Shown: positions 1 to 6,893, counted from the stretch's first letter. The stretch: DNA of 11,132 nt from Verrucomicrobiota bacterium (GCA_003219395.1 QHOR01000080.1:1-11132), one strand, 5' to 3'. Notes: generated by a model not told the origin, from the sequence alone. Numbers and translations are program-made.

Positions 1-1
1 G

Positions 2-265
2 GATCGGGGAAATAAGGTGCGAGTGCAACTGCAGTTCCGCGGCCGCGAAATGGCGCATCAGGAATTTGGTATGCAGCTCGTGCGCAAAGTTCGCGATGAC
101 CTCTCGGGAATGTCGCAGGTGGAAATGGAGCCAAAAATCACCGGACGCAATATTACGATGACCTTGGCACCGCTGCCGGCGAATCGACGCAAGAGGCGAT
201 TCACTGCGCCGGCTCCAGAGACACTGGAAGAACAGGAACCCGCTGTTTCACCTACCGGCGCCTAA
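2..265 (+). CDS. infC: Translation initiation factor IF-3, C-terminal part (5' end outside window)
   Basis: This is the end of IF-3, the factor that binds the 30S ribosomal subunit, blocks premature 50S joining and checks start-codon/initiator-tRNA pairing. The frame is open from base 2, reading DRGNKVRVQLQFRGREM, so no start lies in the window. The conserved C-domain block FRGREMAHQEFGMQLV and the closing strand TGRNITMTLAP are diagnostic of the family. After that strand the protein runs about 30 residues further than a minimal IF-3, with a basic stretch (NRRKRRF) and then a Pro/Glu-rich tail. It ends with TAA. The usual bacterial followers rpmI and rplT (ribosomal proteins L35 and L20) are absent; the next gene is a convergent TPR protein on the other strand. 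Family assignment is firm; the role of the tail is unknown. Confidence 0.95.
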   Translation, partial: DRGNKVRVQLQFRGREMAHQEFGMQLVRKVRDDLSGMSQVEMEPKITGRNITMTLAPLPANRRKRRFTAPAPETLEEQEPAVSPTGA

Positions 266-392
266 CGGCGCGGACGCTCATTTCGGGCATTCAGAGCTGG
301 AATGTGTTGTCGTCAAACGCGCCGCGACCCAAAACCGCTTTTGCAGTCTGTTCTCTCGCGTGCCTAGTCGGCACTTTCGATATAAAACGACA

Positions 393-1022
393 TCAAGGTT
401 TGCGATGAGGCGTAGGTGACGGTTTGCGCGACGGGGCAGGAATAGGCGTGAATGGGGCGTTCGCCGCTGCTACCGCTGACAATCGGGTTTTTCGTGTTTT
501 CGCCTCCTGATTGTTCGCGTCGAGCTTGAGAACTTTATCAGTATCCGCCATCGAATTCTTAACGTCTTTTTTCAATTCGTAAATATAAGCGCGGTAATTC
601 AGGTATCGCACTTCATTCGGCTTAAGTTTGATAACCTCAGAGTAATCGACGAGCGCCTTATCGTAGTCCTGGAGTTTCATTTCCACAGCCGCGCGTTGTT
701 CGTACACGCGCACGTCCTGCGGAGTTAGTTTAATGGCCTCCCCGTAGTCGTTGATGGCATCCTGAAATTGCTGATTAGTCGCAGCAGCATAACCGCGTTG
801 TTGATAAACAGCGGAGAGCTCATCTGCGTATTTGTGGTCGAGAGCCGTCGCTTTGCGAAGCAGGTCAATGGCTTTATCCCATTCTTGGTTCTTGGAAGCC
901 TCCGCGCCCTCTCTGGCAAGCTTGTTTGCTTCTTTTGCATCTTTGGGGGCTTGCGCCTCGGACAAGTCTGCAGCGCAAACCGCCAGGGCCGCAATAAAAC
1001 TAAAGACAAAGATTCTTTTCAT
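393..1022 (-). CDS. Secreted TPR-repeat protein, function unknown
   Basis: A 209-residue exported protein made mostly of tetratricopeptide repeats. Residues 1-25 form a signal peptide: MKR, a hydrophobic core FVFSFIAALAVCAA, and a likely signal peptidase I site after AQA. The Cys at 16 is preceded by Val, so a lipoprotein box is unlikely. About four TPR units follow (roughly residues 34-67, 68-101, 102-135 and 136-169), seen from repeated patterns such as DKAIDLLRKATALD, QDAINDYGEAIKLTP and DKALVDYSEVIKLKP. The last 20 residues are a Pro/Lys/Arg-rich tail. TPR arrays bind other proteins, so an envelope scaffold or assembly role is plausible, but the partner cannot be named. It lies 76 bp downstream of the YmdB-family gene on the same strand and may be co-transcribed with it. 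The ATG has no visible Shine-Dalgarno. Confidence 0.85.
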   Translation of the reverse strand: MKRIFVFSFIAALAVCAADLSEAQAPKDAKEANKLAREGAEASKNQEWDKAIDLLRKATALDHKYADELSAVYQQRGYAAATNQQFQDAINDYGEAIKLTPQDVRVYEQRAAVEMKLQDYDKALVDYSEVIKLKPNEVRYLNYRAYIYELKKDVKNSMADTDKVLKLDANNQEAKTRKTRLSAVAAANAPFTPIPAPSRKPSPTPHRKP

Positions 1023-1098
1023 AATTTGTTTTGGACGTTGATGTTCTTAAACGATTCGAAGTTCAGGCCGCGTATAGCTGGCCGCAAGCACAACTGTT

Positions 1099-1947
1099 TT
1101 ACGTTTGTTCTGGAGAGGGAGCCTCGTCGATGTCGATCTTTGGTTCCTGCTCCGATGAAGCCGTTACACCGGGCTCATCGACACGTGCGATACGCACAGC
1201 GCGACCCGTGCTCTGGTCGATTTCAATCAGCGCTCCACGCAGACGCACTTCGCCGCCTGCCACGGGAAACGATGCAGGCAGATTTGAGATGAACCGATTC
1301 ATGATCGGATCAACGGCCCGCCCCAGGATGGAATTTACCGGACCGCACATTCCGGCGTCGCAGAGGAAAGCCGTGCCACCCGGAAAAATCTGCTCGTCGG
1401 CGGTCTGAACGTGGGTGTGGGTCCCAATGACCGCAGAAACTCTTCCATCGAGGAACCGGCCCATGGCGATTTTCTCACTCGTAGTCTCGCCGTGTACGTC
1501 CACGATGATGTTCGGAGTTTCATCGCGCATCCTCGCTACTGCTGCATCGATCGAGCGAAACGGGTTTTCCAAAATCGGCTGCATAAATGTGCGCGCCTGC
1601 ACGTCAATCACCCCGATTTTTCCCTTGGTCGTTTCAAGGATGATCGACCCGTTCCCGGGAGCGCCATCAGGATAATTCACCGGCCGCAATAAACGCGGCT
1701 CGGTCTCGATAAACCCAAGAAGTTCTTTCTGGTCCCATACGTGATCGCCTGTCGTGATAACTGAAACGCCGGCGCGCAAGAGATCGATCGTGATTTTTCC
1801 AGTTATGCCGCGGCCGCCAGCTGCGTTCTCTCCGTTAACGATGATGAAGTCCAATGCGTACTTCTCTTTTAATTTCGGCAGCCTGGCGATCACGGCCGTT
1901 CGGCCCGGCTCACCAACGATATCGCCAAGAAAAAGAACCGTTAACAT
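1099..1947 (-). CDS. ymdB: YmdB-family metallophosphoesterase (predicted cyclic-nucleotide phosphodiesterase)
   Basis: A 282-residue cytoplasmic dinuclear-metal phosphodiesterase of the YmdB/DR1281 family (TIGR00282-like). Characterised members hydrolyse cyclic nucleotides such as cAMP, and Bacillus YmdB affects biofilm and sporulation decisions. Metal-site motifs in order are LFLGDIVGEPGR (Asp9), NGENAAGGRGIT (Glu40, Asn41), GDHVWD (Asp68, His69), DVHGETTSEK (His152) and GTHTHVQTAD (His177, His179). The position usually written as Asn in the GNHxWD motif is Asp68 here. Length is slightly above the usual 255-270 because of an acidic tail (about residues 265-282) rich in Glu, Asp and Pro. The ATG at 1947 gives the family's normal MLTVLFLGD start, so start choice is secure despite lacking a Shine-Dalgarno. 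It is divergent from the amidase gene and sits upstream of the TPR gene. The family is certain; the substrate in this organism is not. Confidence 0.93.
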   Translation of the reverse strand: MLTVLFLGDIVGEPGRTAVIARLPKLKEKYALDFIIVNGENAAGGRGITGKITIDLLRAGVSVITTGDHVWDQKELLGFIETEPRLLRPVNYPDGAPGNGSIILETTKGKIGVIDVQARTFMQPILENPFRSIDAAVARMRDETPNIIVDVHGETTSEKIAMGRFLDGRVSAVIGTHTHVQTADEQIFPGGTAFLCDAGMCGPVNSILGRAVDPIMNRFISNLPASFPVAGGEVRLRGALIEIDQSTGRAVRIARVDEPGVTASSEQEPKIDIDEAPSPEQT

Positions 1948-1977
1948 GGTGCGACAGTAGCCATGACAAAACCGGTT

Positions 1978-2091
1978 GTCATCCCGAGCCGCGAAGACTG
2001 CAAGAGACCTCGCATAAACTGGAAACGTCAGAAAACTCTCGTCGCGTGATCAATCAGCCATCGTCAGATCCTTCGGTTTGCTCAGAATGAC
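1978..2091. repeat. Imperfect inverted-repeat element between ymdB and the amidase gene
   Basis: The left arm begins GTCATCCCGAGCCGCGAAG at 1978. The right arm ends at 2091, and its reverse complement reads GTCATTCTGAGCAAACCGAAG, so the two share the pattern GTCATYCYGAGC...CGAAG. The intervening bases are not strongly paired. The whole fits a non-coding interspersed repeat of the MITE/REP sort filling most of the divergent intergenic region (1948-2133). Any promoters for the two flanking genes must lie in or beside it. Whether it is present in many copies cannot be seen from one window. Confidence 0.55.
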
Positions 2092-2126
2092 TGTGGGTAA
2101 AAACTGACCATCAATGCTCTATTGCT

Positions 2127-2130
2127 GGAG
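2127..2130 (+). promoter_or_regulatory. Shine-Dalgarno GGAG of the amidase gene
   Basis: GGAG lies 3 nt before the ATG at 2134. It is the only recognisable purine-rich ribosome binding site at a usable, if tight, distance in the window. It helps decide for the ATG over the TTG at 2122. Confidence 0.4.
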
Positions 2131-2133
2131 ATC

Positions 2134-3408
2134 ATGAAGCGCACGGCTCTGCTGACGTTTTGGTTTTTCAGCCTGGCGCTTACCGATCGCGCGGCGGACA
2201 ACCTCGGCGTGCTTGGCCGCAGACCGAAATGGAGTGTGCTTGAGCACTATCAAGAAACCATTACACGCGATGAGTTCGCGCACCTGATCAACGACGTTTA
2301 TTGCACACACGGATTCGCTCCGGATCTGATTGACATAAATCCCGATACGGCGCGGATTTTGACCAATTGCCAGTCGCAAAGCGTTTTTACTTTACGGTTT
2401 GCAAAGAATGACACCTCGCGAAATCCGGTGCCGCGTCTTTGGCATCCCGCTAAATCCTTGCCACGCAGGAAAGCAGACAAGCCGCTCTCAGGATTGCGGA
2501 TTGCGCTCGACCCGGGTCATCTCGGCGGCAAATGGGCAAAGATGGAAGAGCGCTGGTTTCAGGTCGGCAATACCCAGCCAGTTCAGGAGGGTGATCTGAC
2601 TTTGCAGGTCGCGCGGCTTCTTGCGCCGCGATTACGCAAATTAGGCGCGAAAGTTTATTTTGTTCGGGAAAGCAACGAACCGATCACGGCACAACGGCCC
2701 GATGATTTCCGGGAACTAGCCAAAAAAATTCTCATAAAGAATGGTGTGCCACAGCCCCGTGCTGACGTGCTTGATCCAAACGATCCGGAGAAAGAGCAAA
2801 CGATTCGGTGGCAGAGCGAAATCTTATTTTACCGTTACAGTGAGATTCGCCGTCGGGCAGCGCTGGTAAACTTCAGGTTACATCCCGACCTCGTCCTTTG
2901 TTTGCATTTCAATGCTGAAGGGTGGGGCGATCCGAATAATCCTACGCTGACCGACATCAACCATCTTCATCTACTTGTGAATGGTTCCTATTTACAGCAG
3001 GAACTCGAATTTGATGACGAACGTTTCGAGATGATTCGGAGACTTCTCAGCCGCGCTTATGACGAAGAGTTGCCGCTGGCGGATACTATTGCCAGGGCAA
3101 TGGCTCGCGACACACAACTGCCACCATACGAGTATCCGACCACGAACAGCACAACAAAGGTCGGCACGAGCGGTTATGTGTTTGCGCGTAATTTGCTCGC
3201 CACGCGTCTCTATCGTTGTCCCGTGGTTTATTGCGAGCCTTACGTGATGAACAGCAAGGATGCTTTCGCCCGGATTCAAGCTGGCGATTACGAAGGAACC
3301 CGCAACGTGAACGGCTCGCAGCGCAAAAGTATTTTCCGCGAGTACGCCGACAGCGTGGCGGATGGATTAGTCGAATATTACTCGAAAGCGCGTGACAAGG
3401 GTGATTGA
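2134..3408 (+). CDS. N-acetylmuramoyl-L-alanine amidase (amidase_3 family), exported
   Basis: A zinc amidase that cuts the bond between N-acetylmuramic acid and the L-alanine of the stem peptide, acting on periplasmic peptidoglycan. Numbered from the ATG at 2134 (424 residues), residues 1-20 form a signal peptide (MKRTALLTFWFFSLALTDRA). Residues 21-115 match nothing I recognise. The catalytic domain starts near 120 with LRIALDPGHLGG (zinc ligand His129), then VQEGDL (Glu152), CLHFNAEG (His258) and a C-terminal catalytic Glu368 in VVYCEPYVMN. About 105 residues separate Glu152 from His258, longer than in minimal amidase_3 domains; the extra segment at roughly 190-240 could be a regulatory or substrate-fitting insert. 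An in-frame TTG at 2122 exists, but the ATG is preferred because it gives a proper signal peptide and has GGAG at 2127-2130, though the 3-nt spacing is short. It converges on aroB. Confidence 0.92.
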   Translation: MKRTALLTFWFFSLALTDRAADNLGVLGRRPKWSVLEHYQETITRDEFAHLINDVYCTHGFAPDLIDINPDTARILTNCQSQSVFTLRFAKNDTSRNPVPRLWHPAKSLPRRKADKPLSGLRIALDPGHLGGKWAKMEERWFQVGNTQPVQEGDLTLQVARLLAPRLRKLGAKVYFVRESNEPITAQRPDDFRELAKKILIKNGVPQPRADVLDPNDPEKEQTIRWQSEILFYRYSEIRRRAALVNFRLHPDLVLCLHFNAEGWGDPNNPTLTDINHLHLLVNGSYLQQELEFDDERFEMIRRLLSRAYDEELPLADTIARAMARDTQLPPYEYPTTNSTTKVGTSGYVFARNLLATRLYRCPVVYCEPYVMNSKDAFARIQAGDYEGTRNVNGSQRKSIFREYADSVADGLVEYYSKARDKGD

Positions 3409-3423
3409 GCCCATCGCCTGTAT

Positions 3424-3473
3424 TGTAGGGCGTTTCTGTGAAACGCCATGGCGTCTGACACAGACGCCCTACA
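3424..3473. repeat. GTAG-tagged double-hairpin REP element between amidase and aroB
   Basis: A 50-bp near-symmetrical element made of two perfect 8-bp stems with 3-nt loops: GGCGTTTC-tgt-GAAACGCC (3429-3447) and GGCGTCTG-aca-CAGACGCC (3450-3468), separated by AT. Each hairpin has the tag TGTAGG on its outer side, on opposite strands. A 5' GTAG next to a hairpin is the layout recognised by REP-associated tyrosine transposases (TnpA-REP/RAYT), and two inverted REPs form a BIME-like unit. The aroB stop codon (3469-3471) is inside the right tag. Lying between convergent genes, the hairpins could also stop transcripts or protect 3' ends, but no U-tract follows. Confidence 0.8.
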
Positions 3474-4533
3474 GCCCGCTTACCGCTTCGCAGATATCGT
3501 CGAGCGTCACATCGCTCGACAATCGGGCAGTGCCAATTCCAAGTGTGACAATGAATACCGCGCTTACGACTTTGTTGCGTGGAAAATCCTTCGGCAAACA
3601 GGTCGGCAAGTCGAATCGTCGCAGAAGGTCGATGATTGCATCGCGTTGTCTCGGCGCAAGCCCGGCTCTTTTAATTGAGATCGCGCATGCGGCGGCAATT
3701 CCAAGGCTCAGGGCTTCGCCGTGAAGAAATTTTCGGTAATCTCCCGCGCGCTCGACCGCGTGACCAATGGTATGACCAAAGTTCAGAAGGGCGCGTTCGC
3801 CCGTGCGGTCTCGCTCGTCTCGCGCGACGATTGCCGCTTTGATCTTGATATTACGCCGAATCAGCGATTGTAGGGCGAGCGCTCCGCTTGCCTCCCACGA
3901 TTGAAGCTGCTTGAACATTTTCGCGTCGGCGATGATGGCGTGCTTAATGATTTCCGCGAATGCCTGATTGAACTCCCGCCGAGGCAGTGTTTTCAAAACA
4001 TCGACGTCGTCAATCACCAGCGAGGGTTGGTGCACCGCGCCGATCAGATTCTTTCCATCGGGCATGTTCACTCCCGTCTTCCCCCCGATTGAGCTATCCA
4101 CCATTGCAAGGAGCGTCGTGGGGATTTGAACATGAGGAACACCGCGATGATAAATCGCCGCCACAAACCCGGAGATATCGCCAATCACCCCGCCTCCGAG
4201 ACCGATTATGAAAGACTGCCTATCCAATCCAGCGGCAATCATTTGATCGCAAATTGCGCCGACTTGCTTGAGGGCCTTCGATGTCTCGCCGGCAGGAATC
4301 GTGATTAATGTCGGCTTAAACCCAGCTGATGTCAGACTTCGTTTGACTCGGCTAGCGAAGAGCGGCCCAACGTTGCTGTCGGCAACGACTGCGCACGTCC
4401 GGTGAGGAAGATGCTGTCGCACACGTGCCCCAAATTGCTTGAGCAAACCCTTGGCGATAAGCACGCGACAACGCTGCCTACCAAAAGAGATGGCGATGCC
4501 GGCAGCGCGATCTCTTATTGCGTCGGATCCCAA
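3469..4533 (-). CDS. aroB: 3-dehydroquinate synthase with shortened C-terminal segment
   Basis: AroB turns DAHP into 3-dehydroquinate, the second step of the shikimate pathway, using NAD and a divalent metal in the cytoplasm. Of 354 residues, recognisable blocks are GLGGGVIGD (112-119, NAD loop), Asp146 and Lys152 in MVDSSIGGKTG, Lys161 in PDGKNLIG, Glu194 and Lys197 in FAEIIKHA, Lys232, Arg247, and NFGHTIGH with His254 and His258, then His271 in FLHGEA. Expected metal ligands are Glu194, His254 and His271. The C-terminal DKK motif normally found before the last strand is missing: the text passes straight from FPRNKVVSA to VFIVTLGIGTARLSSDV, as if about 11 residues were lost in frame. The start is uncertain. 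The TTG at 4533 is used because no ATG precedes the conserved ISFGRQ region; it overlaps the pseudopilin stop by 19 bp, suggesting coupled translation. The TAG stop lies inside a REP element. Confidence 0.92.
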   Translation of the reverse strand: MGSDAIRDRAAGIAISFGRQRCRVLIAKGLLKQFGARVRQHLPHRTCAVVADSNVGPLFASRVKRSLTSAGFKPTLITIPAGETSKALKQVGAICDQMIAAGLDRQSFIIGLGGGVIGDISGFVAAIYHRGVPHVQIPTTLLAMVDSSIGGKTGVNMPDGKNLIGAVHQPSLVIDDVDVLKTLPRREFNQAFAEIIKHAIIADAKMFKQLQSWEASGALALQSLIRRNIKIKAAIVARDERDRTGERALLNFGHTIGHAVERAGDYRKFLHGEALSLGIAAACAISIKRAGLAPRQRDAIIDLLRRFDLPTCLPKDFPRNKVVSAVFIVTLGIGTARLSSDVTLDDICEAVSGL

Positions 4534-5201
4534 TGTTTTAGACCCAGGGGATTCGACGTTGTATCTTTGAATGTCCCGTTTGTGGTTGCCGGACCGAAGG
4601 CCACGGTCTCAACGTGCAAGTCGCAGAATAATGCGTTGATTTGCGTGCCATTGCGTTGTGGTCCAATCGCCATCCCTGCGCCACCTCCCGCAGCTAGATT
4701 GGGTACACTTGTGGCGATGCCCGTCCAGGAAGTGCTAACAGCGGGATTTCCACTGTAATTAGGCGCCATAAAAATCGTCGAGGCGGGCGATACGACCTTT
4801 CCCATGTTTCCCGCGATCCCAGGCGACGCCGTATACATGTTTTGGTTGATGCCGTAGCTAACCGGTGCATTGTCCGTTTCGCCACCGGCTCGCTTGTCAA
4901 AAGGCGACTGGAAAACTTTCCGAGTTTTCCCGATGTATCTCGGATAAATCACCGGATTCAAGTCCGTACCGATCCCGGGCGCTGCATTGATTACCGGAAG
5001 AATCTCATCCTTATCGTTGAGGTAGGTTTGTATCGCCATTCCTACTTGGCGCAAGTTGCTCATGTCTTTTGTTGCTTTGGCGCGCTCCGAAATCGTGGTG
5101 TAGGCCGGATAGACCATCGCCATCATAATAACAATAATCGCGAGGACGACGATCACCTCGATCAGGGTGAAAGCGCGCGCAAAGTGGGAAGCCTTGGTCA
5201 T
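4515..5201 (-). CDS. Type II secretion/type IV pilin-like pseudopilin
   Basis: A 228-residue prepilin-type protein with a class III signal: a short basic leader MTKASHFARA, then FTLIEVIVVLAIIVIMMAMVY. Cleavage is expected between Ala10 and Phe11, with the conserved Glu at mature position 5 (Glu15). Ala rather than Gly at -1 is unusual for prepilins in general, though RAFTLIE-type starts are familiar from Verrucomicrobiota and Planctomycetota. The C-terminal half has ALFCDLHVETV (190-200), comparable to the FxDGH motif of their large pseudopilin families, and ends LKHWDPTQ. The open frame extends upstream to 5294, but the ATG at 5201 gives the correct short leader. Such proteins are made as membrane-bound pilin-like subunits; which machine it serves cannot be told, as no secretion genes are adjacent. 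aroB overlaps its 3' end. Confidence 0.88.
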   Translation of the reverse strand: MTKASHFARAFTLIEVIVVLAIIVIMMAMVYPAYTTISERAKATKDMSNLRQVGMAIQTYLNDKDEILPVINAAPGIGTDLNPVIYPRYIGKTRKVFQSPFDKRAGGETDNAPVSYGINQNMYTASPGIAGNMGKVVSPASTIFMAPNYSGNPAVSTSWTGIATSVPNLAAGGGAGMAIGPQRNGTQINALFCDLHVETVAFGPATTNGTFKDTTSNPLGLKHWDPTQ

Positions 5202-5282
5202 GCGGTTTGGTTCGCTACGAAGGCATGATATTGGCAGAGAGTGCCGATCGGAAGCGAAAAAGAACCGCAGAAAGGAAGATGC

Positions 5283-5311
5283 TTGACAATACACTTTCCA
5301 GTTCGTGTATG
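5283..5311 (+). promoter_or_regulatory. Possible promoter for the DUF4870-like gene
   Basis: A perfect TTGACA lies at 5283-5288. After a 17-bp spacer is TGTATG at 5306-5311, a poor -10 match (three of six bases). If used, transcription would begin at or next to the ATG at 5318, giving a leaderless mRNA. The -35 match is striking but the -10 is weak, so this remains tentative. Confidence 0.3.
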
Positions 5312-5317
5312 TAGATT

Positions 5318-5749
5318 ATGCCAGACGAAGTGCCCACTCCATCTCCGCCTCCGCCCGGTCCCGAACCCGGAACAACGGCAACATCCACGTCGACCGGCTT
5401 ACCCTCCAATGTGGCTGCAGCTATCGCCTGCATTCCGTTAGTGGGCGGCATCATTTTTTACATCCTGGAAAAGCACGATGCTTTCGTGCGCTTCTACGCC
5501 ATGCAATCGATCATCTTCGGCGGTGCGTGGCTGCTGTTCAACGTGGCGTCGCAGATCGTGTATGCCATTTTTGGAAGCATTCCGGCAATCGGCGGAATCC
5601 TTGTATTTTTCTGGTCGATTATTTCAGGGTTAGTACATATTGCGTTCCTCATCATTTGGATTGTTGCGACGGTAAAGGCATTCACAGGCGTTCGCTGGGA
5701 TATTCCTTACATTGGGCCGGTTGCGCGCAGACAGGTGGAAAGCACTTAG
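5318..5749 (+). CDS. Small integral membrane protein, DUF4870 (Tic20-like) domain
   Basis: A 143-residue membrane protein of unknown function. Residues 1-30 are a Pro/Thr/Ser-rich, probably cytoplasmic, disordered leader. About three hydrophobic segments follow (roughly 31-50, 65-87 and 93-118). The segment EKHDAFVRFYAMQS (51-64) between the first two is the signature of the DUF4870 family, where a hydrophobic stretch precedes an E-K-x-x-x-F-V-R-F-x-A-x-Q-S motif. The closing GVRWDIPYIGPVARR also fits, resembling the G-x-x-x-x-I-P-x-I-G ending of that family. It is transcribed divergently from the pseudopilin and converges on holA with only 16 bp between stop codons. No Shine-Dalgarno precedes the ATG. 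The family is related in fold to Tic20-like proteins, but no biochemical role can be claimed. Confidence 0.82.
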   Translation: MPDEVPTPSPPPPGPEPGTTATSTSTGLPSNVAAAIACIPLVGGIIFYILEKHDAFVRFYAMQSIIFGGAWLLFNVASQIVYAIFGSIPAIGGILVFFWSIISGLVHIAFLIIWIVATVKAFTGVRWDIPYIGPVARRQVEST

Positions 5750-5765
5750 TCGGCGGCTGAGGACG

Positions 5766-6893
5766 TCAGCTTTCTCCGAGCAGCTTGACGACCACCTCAG
5801 TCAAGATCAGTTCATGATCGAGCTGCGTGGTAACCAAGTGAACATTTGCTCCCAGACACGCCTGCATGGCCCCAATTAGCTGGGTCGTTTCGAATTTGCC
5901 TGCCTGTTGTGCGGCGATCCCAAGGGCATAACCATTGATCGAGCCATCTTTTTTGCGCGGCAAATGATCTGTCGCTTCGGCGGGCAAGCGATTAATTGCG
6001 GAGACGAACTGGAAGGGGGAATGCAGGCGTGGGAGGCGATGACGTTCGATCAAATCTTTGGCGAGTAGCAAATTGCGAATCGTAGGAACGACTGCCACGA
6101 GCAAGATCCCGATAGCGCTTTCGCCTTGATCCAACAAACGTCGCACCAGCTTTAGTGACAGTTGGAGGTCGCGCGCCGCCAGGGCGTTACCTAACTCGAA
6201 AATAACACCTGCGCGTGAAAGCGGCACTAACTCGCGCACGATTTCGATCGTCACCACGCGGTCGGTTCCGAGAAACGTGTCGATCTTTTCCAGTTCGTTC
6301 TCGATCTGTCGCGTGTCGCCACCGGTCAGCAAGACGAAAAGGTCGAGCGCACCGTCGTCGAATTGGAGTTTTCTTTTTTTTGCGCGATGCTGAACTATCT
6401 CAAGAGCTTCTTCTTCCCAGCCACCTCGGCTGGAATCGAGCCGGTCGAAAACCTGCACCTCTGCTCGTTTGAGCAGCGTCTTATAAAAAGAGCGGCGTTT
6501 GTCCAGGTCAGTCGCACTGACCAACAGTGTGACACCGGGGCCAAAACCGCTGTCGATTAACCCGGCCAATTCTTCCAAGGCCGATTGCACCGCGGCCGAG
6601 CGGGCCTTTTGATCGTCACCTAAAAAATTTACATTCTTTAACCAAACGACTTTTGAGCTGCCAAAAAAAGGCAACGTTTGCAGCGCCTCGATTGCCGATC
6701 TTACTCGCACTTCGGCCTGGTCGACGTTGTCGGCAGCTCCATCAATAATTTCGAGTCCGAAATCGCCTGCGCCGGCTGGGGTCAGGTTACAGGCGAGCTC
6801 TGCGGCCACGCGTTTAACTTCTGCTTCATCGGAACCGAGTACGGCGTACACATTTGCGGTTGCCGCTTTTGTTTTTGGCATTGGCGATTTCAT
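5766..6893 (-). CDS. holA: DNA polymerase III delta subunit
   Basis: HolA is the delta subunit of the clamp loader; it opens the beta sliding clamp so that the ring can be placed on primed DNA. The 375-residue product has the normal length and layout. An N-terminal AAA-like domain without a Walker A motif begins VYAVLGSDEAEVKRVA. A hydrophobic clamp-contact region, LQTLPFFGSSKVVWLKN, covers about residues 71-87. The family hallmark GGDTRQIENELEKI spans 191-204. The C-terminal collar domain includes LLDQGESAIGILLVAVVPTIRNLLLAKDL. The ATG at 6893 is used; another ATG four codons in (6881) is equally possible, and neither has a Shine-Dalgarno. It follows sdhB by 82 bp on the same strand and so may be read from the sdh transcript, with no functional link implied. 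Confidence 0.93.
   Translation of the reverse strand: MKSPMPKTKAATANVYAVLGSDEAEVKRVAAELACNLTPAGAGDFGLEIIDGAADNVDQAEVRVRSAIEALQTLPFFGSSKVVWLKNVNFLGDDQKARSAAVQSALEELAGLIDSGFGPGVTLLVSATDLDKRRSFYKTLLKRAEVQVFDRLDSSRGGWEEEALEIVQHRAKKRKLQFDDGALDLFVLLTGGDTRQIENELEKIDTFLGTDRVVTIEIVRELVPLSRAGVIFELGNALAARDLQLSLKLVRRLLDQGESAIGILLVAVVPTIRNLLLAKDLIERHRLPRLHSPFQFVSAINRLPAEATDHLPRKKDGSINGYALGIAAQQAGKFETTQLIGAMQACLGANVHLVTTQLDHELILTEVVVKLLGES

Noticed and set aside
266..392. Gap between infC and the TPR gene examined for a terminator or small RNA
   Set aside because: Only trivial pairings such as AAAA-ccgc-TTTT were seen; nothing supportable.
393..1022. Lipoprotein call for the TPR protein because of Cys16
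   Set aside because: The residue before the cysteine is Val, which does not fit a lipobox, and a good AQA signal peptidase I site follows.
5202..5294. 31-residue upstream extension of the pseudopilin
   Set aside because: Prepilin leaders are short and end just before FTLIE; the ATG at 5201 supplies exactly that.
5756..5770. Hairpin GCTGA-ggacg-TCAGC between the DUF4870 and holA stop codons as a terminator
   Set aside because: The stem is only 5 bp and is not followed by a real T-tract on either strand.
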